Made by a program: the position numbers and the translations under genes
Source of the DNA: Phragmitibacter sp965284365
GTDB taxonomy: Bacteria; Verrucomicrobiota; Verrucomicrobiia; Verrucomicrobiales; Verrucomicrobiaceae
Length of the DNA: 64,000 bases
Reading direction: 5' to 3'
Assembly (NCBI GenBank): GCA_965284365.1
Contig: OZ260079.1
Span: 3,410,001 to 3,474,000 of the forward strand
Notes under the pieces: generated by a model
Told to the model about the DNA's origin: nothing
What the model saw: only the letters and a program-made list of their open reading frames with translations
Database searches by the model: none
In this document: positions 32,750 through 40,509 of the stretch, one piece after another
Position numbering within the stretch: position 1 is the first letter of the stretch
Layout: the number at the start of each line of letters is the position of its first letter

Positions 32750-33133
32750 ATGAAAAAAACACTCTTAACCATTTTCGCCTTGGGCCTTTCCTCGACGACC
32801 CTGTTGTTGGCAGATCCTGCCAAAGCTCCTGCCACACCGTCTAATTCCGGTGGTGGTCAACGCAGCGCTGTAACTGGTGCAGCCACAGCAGGCGAAACCA
32901 AAGCCGCCGCGGAAGGCATCACCTTCCAGAACGGTGTGCCTTATTTCATTCACGATGGACAGGCTTACCGCATCGACGCCGAGGGCATTCCTGCCGGCCA
33001 CATGCGCACCAAGGACGGCCAGATCGTTCCCATGCCTGCCGGGATCAGTGGTCTGCAAGGATCACAGACCGGTAACGTAAGCACACCCACGGCTCCGGCG
33101 AAAGCCACTACCCAGAATCCCGCTACTCGATAG
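32750..33133 (+). CDS. Small secreted protein with DUF6799-like repeat
   Basis: 127 residues with a Sec signal (MKKTLLTIFALGLSSTTLLLA, cleavage after LLA/D). After a Gly/Ser-rich linker, residues 56-95 (ITFQNGVPYFIHDGQAYRI and MRTKDGQIVPMPAG) show the paired short strands with DGxxxxL/M of DUF6799-type periplasmic proteins. The C-terminus is Thr/Ala/Pro-rich. A T-tailed hairpin at 33173 ends the transcript. Confidence 0.7.
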   Translation: MKKTLLTIFALGLSSTTLLLADPAKAPATPSNSGGGQRSAVTGAATAGETKAAAEGITFQNGVPYFIHDGQAYRIDAEGIPAGHMRTKDGQIVPMPAGISGLQGSQTGNVSTPTAPAKATTQNPATR

Positions 33134-33172
33134 GTCATAGGCGCTCGGCGCCGTAACTTAGGTAGTATGGAA

Positions 33173-33217
33173 ATCGGCTGACTTGCTTCGGGGGGAGCGA
33201 GTCAGCCGATCACGTTT
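33173..33217 (+). terminator. Intrinsic terminator of the secreted-protein gene
   Basis: ATCGGCTGAC (33173-33182) pairs with GTCAGCCGAT (33201-33210), extended inwards by TTGCT/AGCGA, then CACGTTTT. The long stem and T-run make it a good plus-strand terminator. Confidence 0.75.
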
Positions 33218-33220
33218 TCA

Positions 33221-33282
33221 CCAATGACCATGAGCTTATGTTGCTCATGGTCAATGGCTTTTCGGGAAGCCATTGAGATTGG
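33221..33282. terminator. Three-way-junction hairpin cluster between convergent genes
   Basis: TGACCATGAGC pairs with GCTCATGGTCA (11 bp, 33225-33253); AATGGCTT pairs with AAGCCATT (8 bp, 33253-33274 region); outer CCAAT (33221-33225) pairs with ATTGG (33278-33282). Lies between genes converging from both sides; likely a terminator for the minus-strand side or a palindromic repeat. Confidence 0.5.
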
Positions 33283-33297
33283 CGTTGAAATATTACA

Positions 33298-33549
33298 TTA
33301 ACCCAGAATGCCCTGGCAGAAAGCATTGCGGCCATTCCCGCTACGGCCTGCCTCGAACATCAGCCTCATCGCACGGCGAGTACGGTTATGCAGTTCGTCC
33401 GGATTCTCCGCTTCAAGACGGCGCAGGGTCTGGGTGACGGTTTCGCGCCGTTGCTCCTTGGCGGGCCAGGTCTGCAGGACTCGGTAGGCCCAGTCAATCA
33501 TGCTAGGACGGTCTTCGTAAATGGCCAGTGTGTTAGTATTATTATTCAT
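33298..33549 (-). CDS. Hypothetical 83-residue protein
   Basis: Small, helical, mixed charge (ETVTQTLRRLEAENPDELHNRTRRAMRL). No family recognised. Downstream of the Rnk gene by 56 bp and in the same direction, so probably cotranscribed. The N-terminus (MNNNTNTLAIYEDRP) is polar; no signal peptide. Confidence 0.6.
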   Translation of the reverse strand: MNNNTNTLAIYEDRPSMIDWAYRVLQTWPAKEQRRETVTQTLRRLEAENPDELHNRTRRAMRLMFEAGRSGNGRNAFCQGILG

Positions 33550-33605
33550 GTTCTTTCTTAGTTAGTTAGTGGGTTATAGGATGAAATTAAGTTAGATGGG
33601 TGGTT

Positions 33606-34007
33606 TTATTGATCGCTGTCGGTGAGGATTTTGATGATCCGGATGTCGAGGGTGCCGCGACCTTCAACCAAGGGCCAATGGACGACCTGACCGACACGAG
33701 CGCCGAGCAGGGCAAGCCCAAGTGGCGTTAGCACGGAGACATTCTCAGGGTTGCCATTCACCTCGTGAGGTAAAACAAGGCGGTAGTGCGCCTTCAGGCC
33801 ATCATCGCAGTATTCGAACTCCACCTTGGAGTGAAGTCCGACGGCGTCATCTGGAAAGAGCCGGTCGTCGACGATCAAGGCGCGATCAATCTCCCGGGTT
33901 AGTTCACGAATGCTCGTCTCGTCCGGTCCTGGCAACAAGATGCGCTGTCGCACACAATGGCGCAGACTAGAGGCATGGCTTTGTTTAAGATAGATAGTAT
34001 CGTTCAT
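33606..34007 (-). CDS. rnk: Rnk/GreA-GreB family protein
   Basis: 133 residues, the length of Rnk (regulator of nucleoside diphosphate kinase). A short helical N-terminus is followed by the GreA/GreB C-terminal fold: VGLHSKVEFEYCDDG, SVLTPLGLALLGARVGQVVHWPL, which are the family core. It lacks the long coiled coil of true Gre factors. Rnk binds RNA polymerase and competes with Gre proteins in relatives. Start has no clear ribosome site in the upstream AT-rich stretch. Confidence 0.85.
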   Translation of the reverse strand: MNDTIYLKQSHASSLRHCVRQRILLPGPDETSIRELTREIDRALIVDDRLFPDDAVGLHSKVEFEYCDDGLKAHYRLVLPHEVNGNPENVSVLTPLGLALLGARVGQVVHWPLVEGRGTLDIRIIKILTDSDQ

Positions 34008-34401
34008 TTGAATAAGTTTTCTGTCGGGTGTAAGTGGTCATAAGTTTCCCCGCGAGAGAACGCCGACGCGTAGACGTGGCTCGGCATGTGGCAACACGAG
34101 TTAAGAGTGCGCCACGGCTATCCTGGAGGATGCTATGCGTAGGCCAGGGTCCGCGCCTGTCCGGCTGGAGAAAGGGTCAACACCATTCCAACTCGAACTA
34201 ATGACGGGCTGTCGGGGATGTCTCGTGGCGCCGGTGCAAAGTCACGTCTGATAATGACGCGGCCTGTTAGCTAAATTGCCCCGGCAGCTTACGCTCGGAA
34301 GGCAGAGAGGCGATGAATGGCAACACGACGCGCCGATACCACCCCATTCCCGAATCGCTTCGAGAAATGGCTGAGCAGTAAACTATTTGGCGGAGTTACC
34401 A

Positions 34402-34467
34402 TAACTTGGTATTAGTAACTTATACGTTGCTCGTTGGCAATCGGATTGTCTAACTTGGATTAGTTAC
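34402..34467. promoter_or_regulatory. Direct repeats in the 500-bp gap upstream of rnk
   Basis: Bases 34008-34508 hold no gene. Two near-identical segments, TAACTTGG-T-ATTAGTAAC (34402-34419) and TAACTTGG-ATTAGTTAC (34451-34467), lie 49 bp apart; each also has inverted ends (GTTAC/GTAAC; TAACT/AGTTA). They could bind a regulator. The rest of the gap shows no promoter I can defend. Confidence 0.4.
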
Positions 34468-34508
34468 AGCAAAAGCCGCCTAATTCTCTACGAGCCGGAT
34501 TTAAGTGC

Positions 34509-34835
34509 TCAATACCGCTGCATCGATGGATCTATCCTCGAAGCCCAGGCTTCAATGCCGCCGGTGAGATTATACACATGCTCATATCCTGACTGCCGCA
34601 GCCACTCTGCGGCATGCTGGCTCCGCATTCCATGATGACAGTACACGACGATCGGGCGATCCTTGTCCACCAGCCGCTGTTCGACCTGCTCCGGAAAGAC
34701 AGAAAGGGGGATCAACTCCGCCCATTCGAGACGGCAAATGGCAAACTCGTCTTCCTCACGCACATCGATGAGCCGGTAGAGACGCGGCCCGGGTTGCTGC
34801 ATGAGGGAATGAAGTTCTTCTACGCTGACTTCCAT
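34509..34835 (-). CDS. Rhodanese-domain protein
   Basis: 108 residues, a single rhodanese domain: LIDVREEDEFAICRLEWAELIPL near the N-terminus and the active loop YCHHGMRS with the catalytic Cys near residue 71, ending in NLTGGIEAWA. Cytoplasmic, no signal. Transfers sulfur from thiosulfate or persulfide donors; partner unknown. Intact active site. Confidence 0.9.
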   Translation of the reverse strand: MEVSVEELHSLMQQPGPRLYRLIDVREEDEFAICRLEWAELIPLSVFPEQVEQRLVDKDRPIVVYCHHGMRSQHAAEWLRQSGYEHVYNLTGGIEAWASRIDPSMQRY

Positions 34836-34869
34836 GACGGGGGATTGCTTCGATTAACTTCAACAACTG

Positions 34870-35508
34870 TCAATAGCGAACCTCAACCGGCGTGCCCACG
34901 CTCACATTTCGGAAGTAAATTTGGGCCATGTCCTGCGGCATTCGCACGCAGCCGTGAGAGGCGGGATAGCCGGGCAGATAGCCCGCATGCATACCGATGC
35001 CACGCGTGAAGCGCATGAAATAATGCATGTTCGCCCCATCGTAGCGTGCTCCGGGCGGCATGGGGTCCGCATTCCGGTCAATGTTTTCCTGAATCACATT
35101 GCCAGCTTCATCCACGTAGTCGCCATATTGGCTGGACTGATGGTACATGTCCTTCTGCGAGATAGAGTATCGCCCTGTAGGGGTGGGATGGTTTTCGTCC
35201 CCACTCGAAATGGCGGATACGCCCACCAACTGCCCACCCTTGTAGAAGAGGGCCACTTGGTCAGTCAGTGAGATGACGATGCGGGAAGCTCCCGGTACGC
35301 CGTCGCCCCGCCACCAGGATTTCGTGTCTACCCTCTGATGGCTGTAACGCGGATCACGCGAATCGTAACCCTCAAGATACCGTGTCTCCCCGGTAGGCTG
35401 TCGCGGACCGTAATAATAGAGGTCTGCGCAACTGGAGAGCAGCAGACTGGCGAGGCCGAGAATGGCTAACCTAGTGGATGCTTTAAGATCGGGGAAGGGG
35501 TTTTTCAT
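34870..35508 (-). CDS. L,D-transpeptidase lipoprotein (YkuD fold)
   Basis: 212 residues from ATG 35508; the longer frame from 35568 would put 20 extra residues before a good lipoprotein signal (ILGLASLLLSSC, lipobox LSSC), so the inner ATG is preferred. The YkuD domain has RIVISLTDQVALFYKGGQLV at its start and the catalytic GMHAGYLPGYPASHGCVRMP with the Cys in SHGC. It should cross-link peptidoglycan or attach proteins to it in the periplasm. Confidence 0.88.
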   Translation of the reverse strand: MKNPFPDLKASTRLAILGLASLLLSSCADLYYYGPRQPTGETRYLEGYDSRDPRYSHQRVDTKSWWRGDGVPGASRIVISLTDQVALFYKGGQLVGVSAISSGDENHPTPTGRYSISQKDMYHQSSQYGDYVDEAGNVIQENIDRNADPMPPGARYDGANMHYFMRFTRGIGMHAGYLPGYPASHGCVRMPQDMAQIYFRNVSVGTPVEVRY

Positions 35509-35666
35509 GAGGGGGAACTGGCGCGCGAGTATGGGGTACAACTGCTCATCTGTCCAACTTTGGTGCATAAGCGGCGGCCTAAAAAGGGATTGCCACTCCA
35601 GACTCTCTGCTCCATTGGTACGAGCTTGAGGGGCGGGAAGACGCCCCGCATTTTTCAGCAGCTACC

Positions 35667-36062
35667 ATGCCCACTTACGAATACGAATGCACGACCTGCG
35701 GCCACGCTTTTGAGGCCGTTCAGTCCATGAAAGATCCTCGTCTCACGGATTGTCCGAAAGAGGGTTGCCCCGGTCCTGTACACCGGAAGATCGGCCGCGG
35801 CGCGGGTATTATCTTCAAAGGTTCGGGTTTCTATCAGACCGACTACCGGAGCGATGCTTACAAAGCTGCCGCGAAGAAAGACGCCAGCGGTGGCGGTGGG
35901 GGAGGCGACTCAGGCGGCGGGTCTTCAAGCAGTCCTGCTCCCGCTCCGGCCCCAGCAGCCCCTTCCACTTCGTCTGGCAGTTCCTCAGGTTCATCGTCGT
36001 CGTCTTCAGGATCTGGCACTTCAGGCAGCGGCAGTTCGTCCTCCACCGCCAAACCGGCGTGA
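35667..36062 (+). CDS. FmdB-type zinc ribbon protein with Ser/Gly tail
   Basis: 131 residues. MPTYEYECTTCGHAFE with later DCPKEGC gives the CxxC...CxxxxC zinc site of FmdB regulators, and VHRKIGRGAGIIFKGSGFYQTDY is the conserved end of the domain. After residue 75 comes a long Ser/Gly/Ala/Pro tail, common in these proteins. Biochemical role of the family is poorly known. Confidence 0.88.
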   Translation: MPTYEYECTTCGHAFEAVQSMKDPRLTDCPKEGCPGPVHRKIGRGAGIIFKGSGFYQTDYRSDAYKAAAKKDASGGGGGGDSGGGSSSSPAPAPAPAAPSTSSGSSSGSSSSSSGSGTSGSGSSSSTAKPA

Positions 36063-36109
36063 GGTGACTGTCCGGAGCTGCGCTTCCTGTAACTTCATCC
36101 CTTTCTCGC

Positions 36110-36700
36110 GTGCTGCGTTTCACACTGCATTTGTTTCTGGTGGCGTGGCTCAGCCTTCTCACGGCGGCGGCCATCCAGATGCATCGTGAGCCGGAATGGC
36201 TGAAGGCCGCAAGCGCCGTGCAAGGGGCAAAAGCCGCCTCTTCTCCCAATCTGCAGGAGCACCTGGAACAGGCCGTTTACAAAAAGTCCGCCGTCTTTTC
36301 CCTGAACGAGCCGGACGTGAACCGCTATCTGGCTACGGCGCTGGACGGTCGCCAGCATGGCATGACGGATAAGAAAGTGCGTTTCGAGCAGGTGTTCCTC
36401 GATTTTGAACCCGGTACCTGTAGCGTCCATTTCTCCTGGCTCGTCGGGAGCAAGTATCACTCGACGGCTTCGCTGGTCTTCAGCATCGAAAGGAAGGGGA
36501 ATCAGTATTTTATTGAACCCCTCAGCGGTTCCTACGGACGAATGGATGTGCCCCGGGGATTCATGGCGCCGCTTCTGCCTGCACTACGCAGTCTGTGCTC
36601 CTCCTTGAACAGCGAGATCCAGACCGTTTTCAAAATGAGTCAGGTCAAGTTTGAAAAAGATCGCGTGACGTTGGACCCCCGGATGGATATCATCAAGTAG
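36110..36700 (+). CDS. Membrane-anchored hypothetical protein
   Basis: 196 residues starting at GTG 36110. One N-terminal hydrophobic helix (LHLFLVAWLSLLTAAAI) anchors or exports it; the rest is a soluble domain with VRFEQVFLDFEPGTCSVHFSWLVG, like a lipid-A-barrel or START-like fold pattern but not recognised with confidence. Three bases before the next gene, probably one operon. Confidence 0.65.
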   Translation: MLRFTLHLFLVAWLSLLTAAAIQMHREPEWLKAASAVQGAKAASSPNLQEHLEQAVYKKSAVFSLNEPDVNRYLATALDGRQHGMTDKKVRFEQVFLDFEPGTCSVHFSWLVGSKYHSTASLVFSIERKGNQYFIEPLSGSYGRMDVPRGFMAPLLPALRSLCSSLNSEIQTVFKMSQVKFEKDRVTLDPRMDIIK

Positions 36701-36703
36701 GCC

Positions 36704-39118
36704 GTGTCCGCCCGTCTTCCCTCGCTTCGCTCTATGCGCAAGGCTCTCCTCGCCACGCTCTTTTTCGCTATCGGGCTCTCCGGATCCCGCTCTCAGACTC
36801 CCACGCCTCCGGCGGCGTTGGAACCTGTCGTTGAGCCCAATAACCCGCTTATCAACCGGCCCTCCGCCGCGCCGGATCCTGCGACCTCCCGCCCTGCGCC
36901 GTCGGCTCCCGTCAGTCCCCGCCCGAACTCAACGCTCAGCGCGTCGAAGCAATTCGTCATCCATGGCGGGGATCTGAAACAGCGCGGTCTCCTGGCCATG
37001 CAGGCGGAGGAAACCGCCCGGGATCTCAATCGTCTGCTGAAGGACAACGTGTCTTTCGTCATCCCGGTGAATGTGGTTCTGAAACTGCCGCCGGATATCA
37101 CGACCGATGGCCACGCCGTCTCCACGCAGATTCGGCAGATCGAGGGCAGCGGCTTCCATTTTCAGATCATCGCGCAACTCCGCGCCGACTACCGCGTCGA
37201 GGATTACAAGATGGAGTTGGTCCGAGTTCTCCTGGCCGAGAGGATATTGCGGAATCAGAAGGAACTCAACACCACGCGTAAGCGCATCCTGCCGGACTGG
37301 CTGCTCACGGGGGTGACGCAGGCCATGGACTTCCGCAGCCGTGCGCGTCCCAGCGTCCTTTTCTCCGCGGTCTTCCGCGGCGGACACATCTACAGCATTG
37401 ACCATATCCTCACGGCTGATCCTGAGCAGTTCGATGCGCTCGCGCGCGGCATCTTCGAAACCTCTTCCTGCGCCTTGATCCTGACCTTGATCGAGCAACA
37501 GGAGGGGCCCGCACGTTTCGGCCGCTTTCTCAACGCCCTCGCCACGGATAGCAAATCGGATCGCGACCTGCTGAAGCAACATTTCCCGACCCTAAATATT
37601 TCCAAGAACAGCCTGGAGAAATGGTGGTCACTTCAGATGGCTTCCCTGGCCACTCCCACTCCTTTGGAGGCCTTGCCCGTGGCTGAAACGGAACTCCTGC
37701 TCAACGATGCGCTGAACCTCATGTTCGACGAACATGAAGAGACGGCGGTTGCAGGGCGTAAGACGGCAAAGCCCAGAGCAAGCGCCCAATCCAAACCGGC
37801 GGCGGCTGCACCGAAGACGGATAGCGAGGCCAAACCAGAGCCAGCGGAGGAAGAGAAGAAAGGCGGCAAAGGTTTCTTCCGCCTGCCGGACTGGAATCCA
37901 TTCAAGAGCAAGAAAGTCGCTTTCCCGTTCTTCAAAAAGAAGGTCGACGAAGGCCCTCCTGCTGAAGAGGCGCCAGCCAAGGATAAGGACAAAAACAAAG
38001 AAAAGATAGAGCCCGCTCCTGCCAAGAAAGAGCCTGAACCCGCCAAACCCAAGGCGGCACCAGCGCCCAAGCCGGAGGACAAGCCAAAGGCGCCCGAGAA
38101 AGAATCCGCCAAGGAAAAGCCCACTCCCGCAAAGGCGGAAAGCAAGGAAGAGCCACCTGCCCCCGCACCCGTGCCATCTCTGTCCCGAAAGGCCAGGAGC
38201 ATGCGTGGCATCAGCGGTAAGCCGGAATTGCCTCCTGCGGAGACCCCTCCACCCGCTCCAGAACAGCCTTCCAAACCTCAAAAGCAAGACGCGCCTCCGG
38301 CCTCTGTCGAGAAGAAGGACACAAAGGCCGATGAACCTCCCAAAGAAAAAGAGAAAGGGAAGGATCAGGAAAAAGATAAGGAAAAAGATAAGGAAAAAGA
38401 CAAAGCGGAACCGGGCGATGATGCTGGTAAGCCGGGCCGATTTAATCCCTTTGGCTGGCTGAAGAAGAACAAGACCGAGGAAGCTCCTGCAGAGGAGATG
38501 CCTGCGGAGCCCGAAGCGAAGACTCCAAGTCCGGTAAAGAGAACGGCGCGCACTTCTCCGTCCCCCAAGCCTGCCACGCCTCGCCAAGAAGAGTCTGCTC
38601 CTCCGCCACCCATGCCGGATGCTCCCGCGCCAGTTCCCGGTCAGGTGCCAGACATGCCATCGCCATTGCCAGTGGTGCGCTCTGTCGCGCCGGAAAGTCC
38701 TGATCCTGGCAAGGTCGTCCTGCCGCTGGACGAGTATAGTAAGATCTGGAAACGGTCAGACCGCAGCGTCATTCTGCGCAATTCCCTGGAGAAGCTCACA
38801 CAGCTACAGGTGCGCGCTCATCACCTCTACCGTCCGCTCATTGTTGGCTATGCGGAAGTCTACCAGGATCTGATCAAGGGTAAGGACAAAGGCGTGGAGG
38901 AAAAACTTAAAGTTCTGCATGCGCAGCGCGAGCAGATCAAAGCTCAGGCGACCGCCGTGGAGTCCTATGTGGACTGGTATCAGGCCTCGCAGATCAATTA
39001 CTACAGCCGCTCGTTCGACGACTACCTGAAGCTTCACGAAAAGCTCGACCAGGAAAAGTCTCAGCGCACGGACGCCATCTCGAAGTATCTCGATTCCATC
39101 GAAAAAGAATACGAGTGA
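36704..39118 (+). CDS. Large secreted Pro/Lys/Glu-rich protein
   Basis: 804 residues from GTG 36704; ATG 36734 would remove ten residues and give a cleaner Sec signal (MRKALLATLFFAIGLSGS). Residues about 75-320 form a folded domain with ILPDWLLTGVTQAMDF, reminiscent of gluzincin-like secreted peptidase domains that lack HExxH. Residues 350-660 are low complexity: PAP/EEK blocks, a KDKE run from a short tandem DNA repeat near 38370, and two copies of a WNPFKSKK / FNPFGWLKKNK motif. The end (about 680-804) is a coiled coil. Likely a periplasmic spacer or scaffold; function unknown. Confidence 0.7.
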   Translation: MSARLPSLRSMRKALLATLFFAIGLSGSRSQTPTPPAALEPVVEPNNPLINRPSAAPDPATSRPAPSAPVSPRPNSTLSASKQFVIHGGDLKQRGLLAMQAEETARDLNRLLKDNVSFVIPVNVVLKLPPDITTDGHAVSTQIRQIEGSGFHFQIIAQLRADYRVEDYKMELVRVLLAERILRNQKELNTTRKRILPDWLLTGVTQAMDFRSRARPSVLFSAVFRGGHIYSIDHILTADPEQFDALARGIFETSSCALILTLIEQQEGPARFGRFLNALATDSKSDRDLLKQHFPTLNISKNSLEKWWSLQMASLATPTPLEALPVAETELLLNDALNLMFDEHEETAVAGRKTAKPRASAQSKPAAAAPKTDSEAKPEPAEEEKKGGKGFFRLPDWNPFKSKKVAFPFFKKKVDEGPPAEEAPAKDKDKNKEKIEPAPAKKEPEPAKPKAAPAPKPEDKPKAPEKESAKEKPTPAKAESKEEPPAPAPVPSLSRKARSMRGISGKPELPPAETPPPAPEQPSKPQKQDAPPASVEKKDTKADEPPKEKEKGKDQEKDKEKDKEKDKAEPGDDAGKPGRFNPFGWLKKNKTEEAPAEEMPAEPEAKTPSPVKRTARTSPSPKPATPRQEESAPPPPMPDAPAPVPGQVPDMPSPLPVVRSVAPESPDPGKVVLPLDEYSKIWKRSDRSVILRNSLEKLTQLQVRAHHLYRPLIVGYAEVYQDLIKGKDKGVEEKLKVLHAQREQIKAQATAVESYVDWYQASQINYYSRSFDDYLKLHEKLDQEKSQRTDAISKYLDSIEKEYE

Positions 39119-39180
39119 CGCGTCAGGAGCCTGTTTCGCACTGGCGCATGCCGGATTCCGCAGCATAAGCTCCTCCGTTC

Positions 39181-40461
39181 ATGGCTTCGGAGCAGGATCA
39201 CGATGCAGAAATCCCTTCAATAGCGGAGGAGGTGGCGCCTGTGTCGGCAGCGTTTGCACCAGTTGATCCTGGCCCAAAGTCTGATGTGCGCCACGGAGCC
39301 ATCGTATTCATCCTGGGCGCGCTGAATGCCCTGGGTCCGCTTTCCATCGACATGTATCTGCCGGCCTTCCCCATGATGGGTGAAGAGCTGCACGTGCCGG
39401 ATGGTGCTATCGAAGGCACGCTCGCCACTTTCCTGGCAGGCTTGGCCTGTGGGCAATTGATCTACGGGCCGCTCTCGGATCGCTTTGGCCGTCGCGTGCC
39501 TTTGATGATCGGGGCCATCATCTTCATCCTTGGCGGCATCGGTTGTGCCCTTGCCAATTCTCTCCCTATCTTGGTATCTGCCCGGCTGGTGCAGGCTCTT
39601 GGCGGCGCGGCTTGCATGGTGATCGGCCGTGCAGTTGTACGAGATCTTTTCGAGGAGAAGCGAGCTGCCAAGGTTTATGCGCATATCATGCTGGTGGTCG
39701 GAGCCGCGCCGATCCTTGCACCGTGGATAGGTGGCCGCATTCTGTTGCTTGGCTCGTGGCGCTGGATCTTTGTGGTGCTCGCGGCCTTCGGAGGGCTTTG
39801 CCTTCTGCTCGCGGCACTGTTCCTGCCCGAGACTTTGCCGCGCAAACGTCGTTCCGCGAAGGTTACCTTATGGGGGAGTCTGCGCACTTATGGATCGCTG
39901 CTGTTGAACTCTCGTTTTGTGGGGTGTCTGCTCGTAACCGGCCTGGTCGCGGGCATGTTGTTCTCCTACATCTCCGGCTCGCCTTCGGTGTTCATTGAGA
40001 AGTATCATGTCACACCGCAGCAGTTTGGTTATTTCTTTGGGCTGAACTCGCTGGGGCTCATTGCAGGCGGCCAATTGAACCACTGGCTCGCGCGTCGCCG
40101 CATGCCTGCGCAGATCCTGGCGCTTTCGCTGCCCGCCGGTGCGGCTGTGGGGCTGGCACTGTTGGTGGTGGGCTCGACGGCTTGGGGTGGTCTGCCCTTG
40201 CTGGCCGGATTGCTGTTTCTCTGCCTTATCGCGATCGGCATTTCTTATCCCAATCTGCCCGCTGTGGCTCTGGCGCCCTTTGGCAAGCAGGCGGGCAGCG
40301 CGTCATCCCTTTTCGGCATGGCGTATTTCGCGTTGGGCGCCTTGGGTGGAGCGGCGGTCGGTTGGCTGCACGATGGCACGGCATTGCCAATGACCGCGCT
40401 GGTGGCCGGTTGCAGCGCAGCCGCCTGGATTGTGTTTCTCGCGCTGGTCAGGAGAGCATGA
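39181..40461 (+). CDS. MFS transporter, Bcr/CflA drug-efflux type
   Basis: 426 residues, twelve hydrophobic spans. ALGPLSIDMYLPAFP in the first span and GPLSDRFGRRVPLM in loop 2-3 are the Bcr/CflA signature, with RLVQALGGAACMVIGRAVVRDL (motif C region) after. Predicted proton-driven exporter of drugs or small metabolites in the inner membrane. The N-terminus is longer than usual (about 35 extra residues). The stop is 48 bp before the pyrC start codon, with a hairpin between them. Confidence 0.9.
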   Translation: MASEQDHDAEIPSIAEEVAPVSAAFAPVDPGPKSDVRHGAIVFILGALNALGPLSIDMYLPAFPMMGEELHVPDGAIEGTLATFLAGLACGQLIYGPLSDRFGRRVPLMIGAIIFILGGIGCALANSLPILVSARLVQALGGAACMVIGRAVVRDLFEEKRAAKVYAHIMLVVGAAPILAPWIGGRILLLGSWRWIFVVLAAFGGLCLLLAALFLPETLPRKRRSAKVTLWGSLRTYGSLLLNSRFVGCLLVTGLVAGMLFSYISGSPSVFIEKYHVTPQQFGYFFGLNSLGLIAGGQLNHWLARRRMPAQILALSLPAGAAVGLALLVVGSTAWGGLPLLAGLLFLCLIAIGISYPNLPAVALAPFGKQAGSASSLFGMAYFALGALGGAAVGWLHDGTALPMTALVAGCSAAAWIVFLALVRRA

Positions 40462-40488
40462 AATGCCTTGCAGAGCCGCGCTGTCCTT

Positions 40489-40509
40489 GGAGAGTGCCTG
40501 CCACTCTCC
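40489..40509 (+). promoter_or_regulatory. Hairpin touching the pyrC start codon
   Basis: GGAGAGTG (40489-40496) pairs perfectly with CACTCTCC (40502-40509), loop CCTGC, and the ATG follows at 40510 with no spacer. The only Shine-Dalgarno-like GGAG is inside the 5' arm. Escherichia coli pyrC is controlled by a hairpin that hides its ribosome site, so a similar translational switch is possible here. Confidence 0.55.

Noticed and set aside
38360..38405. Short tandem DNA repeat as a possible phase-variation or CRISPR-like array
   Set aside because: Units are multiples of three within a KDKE-coding stretch, so length change keeps the frame; no spacers. No CRISPR array was seen anywhere in the window.
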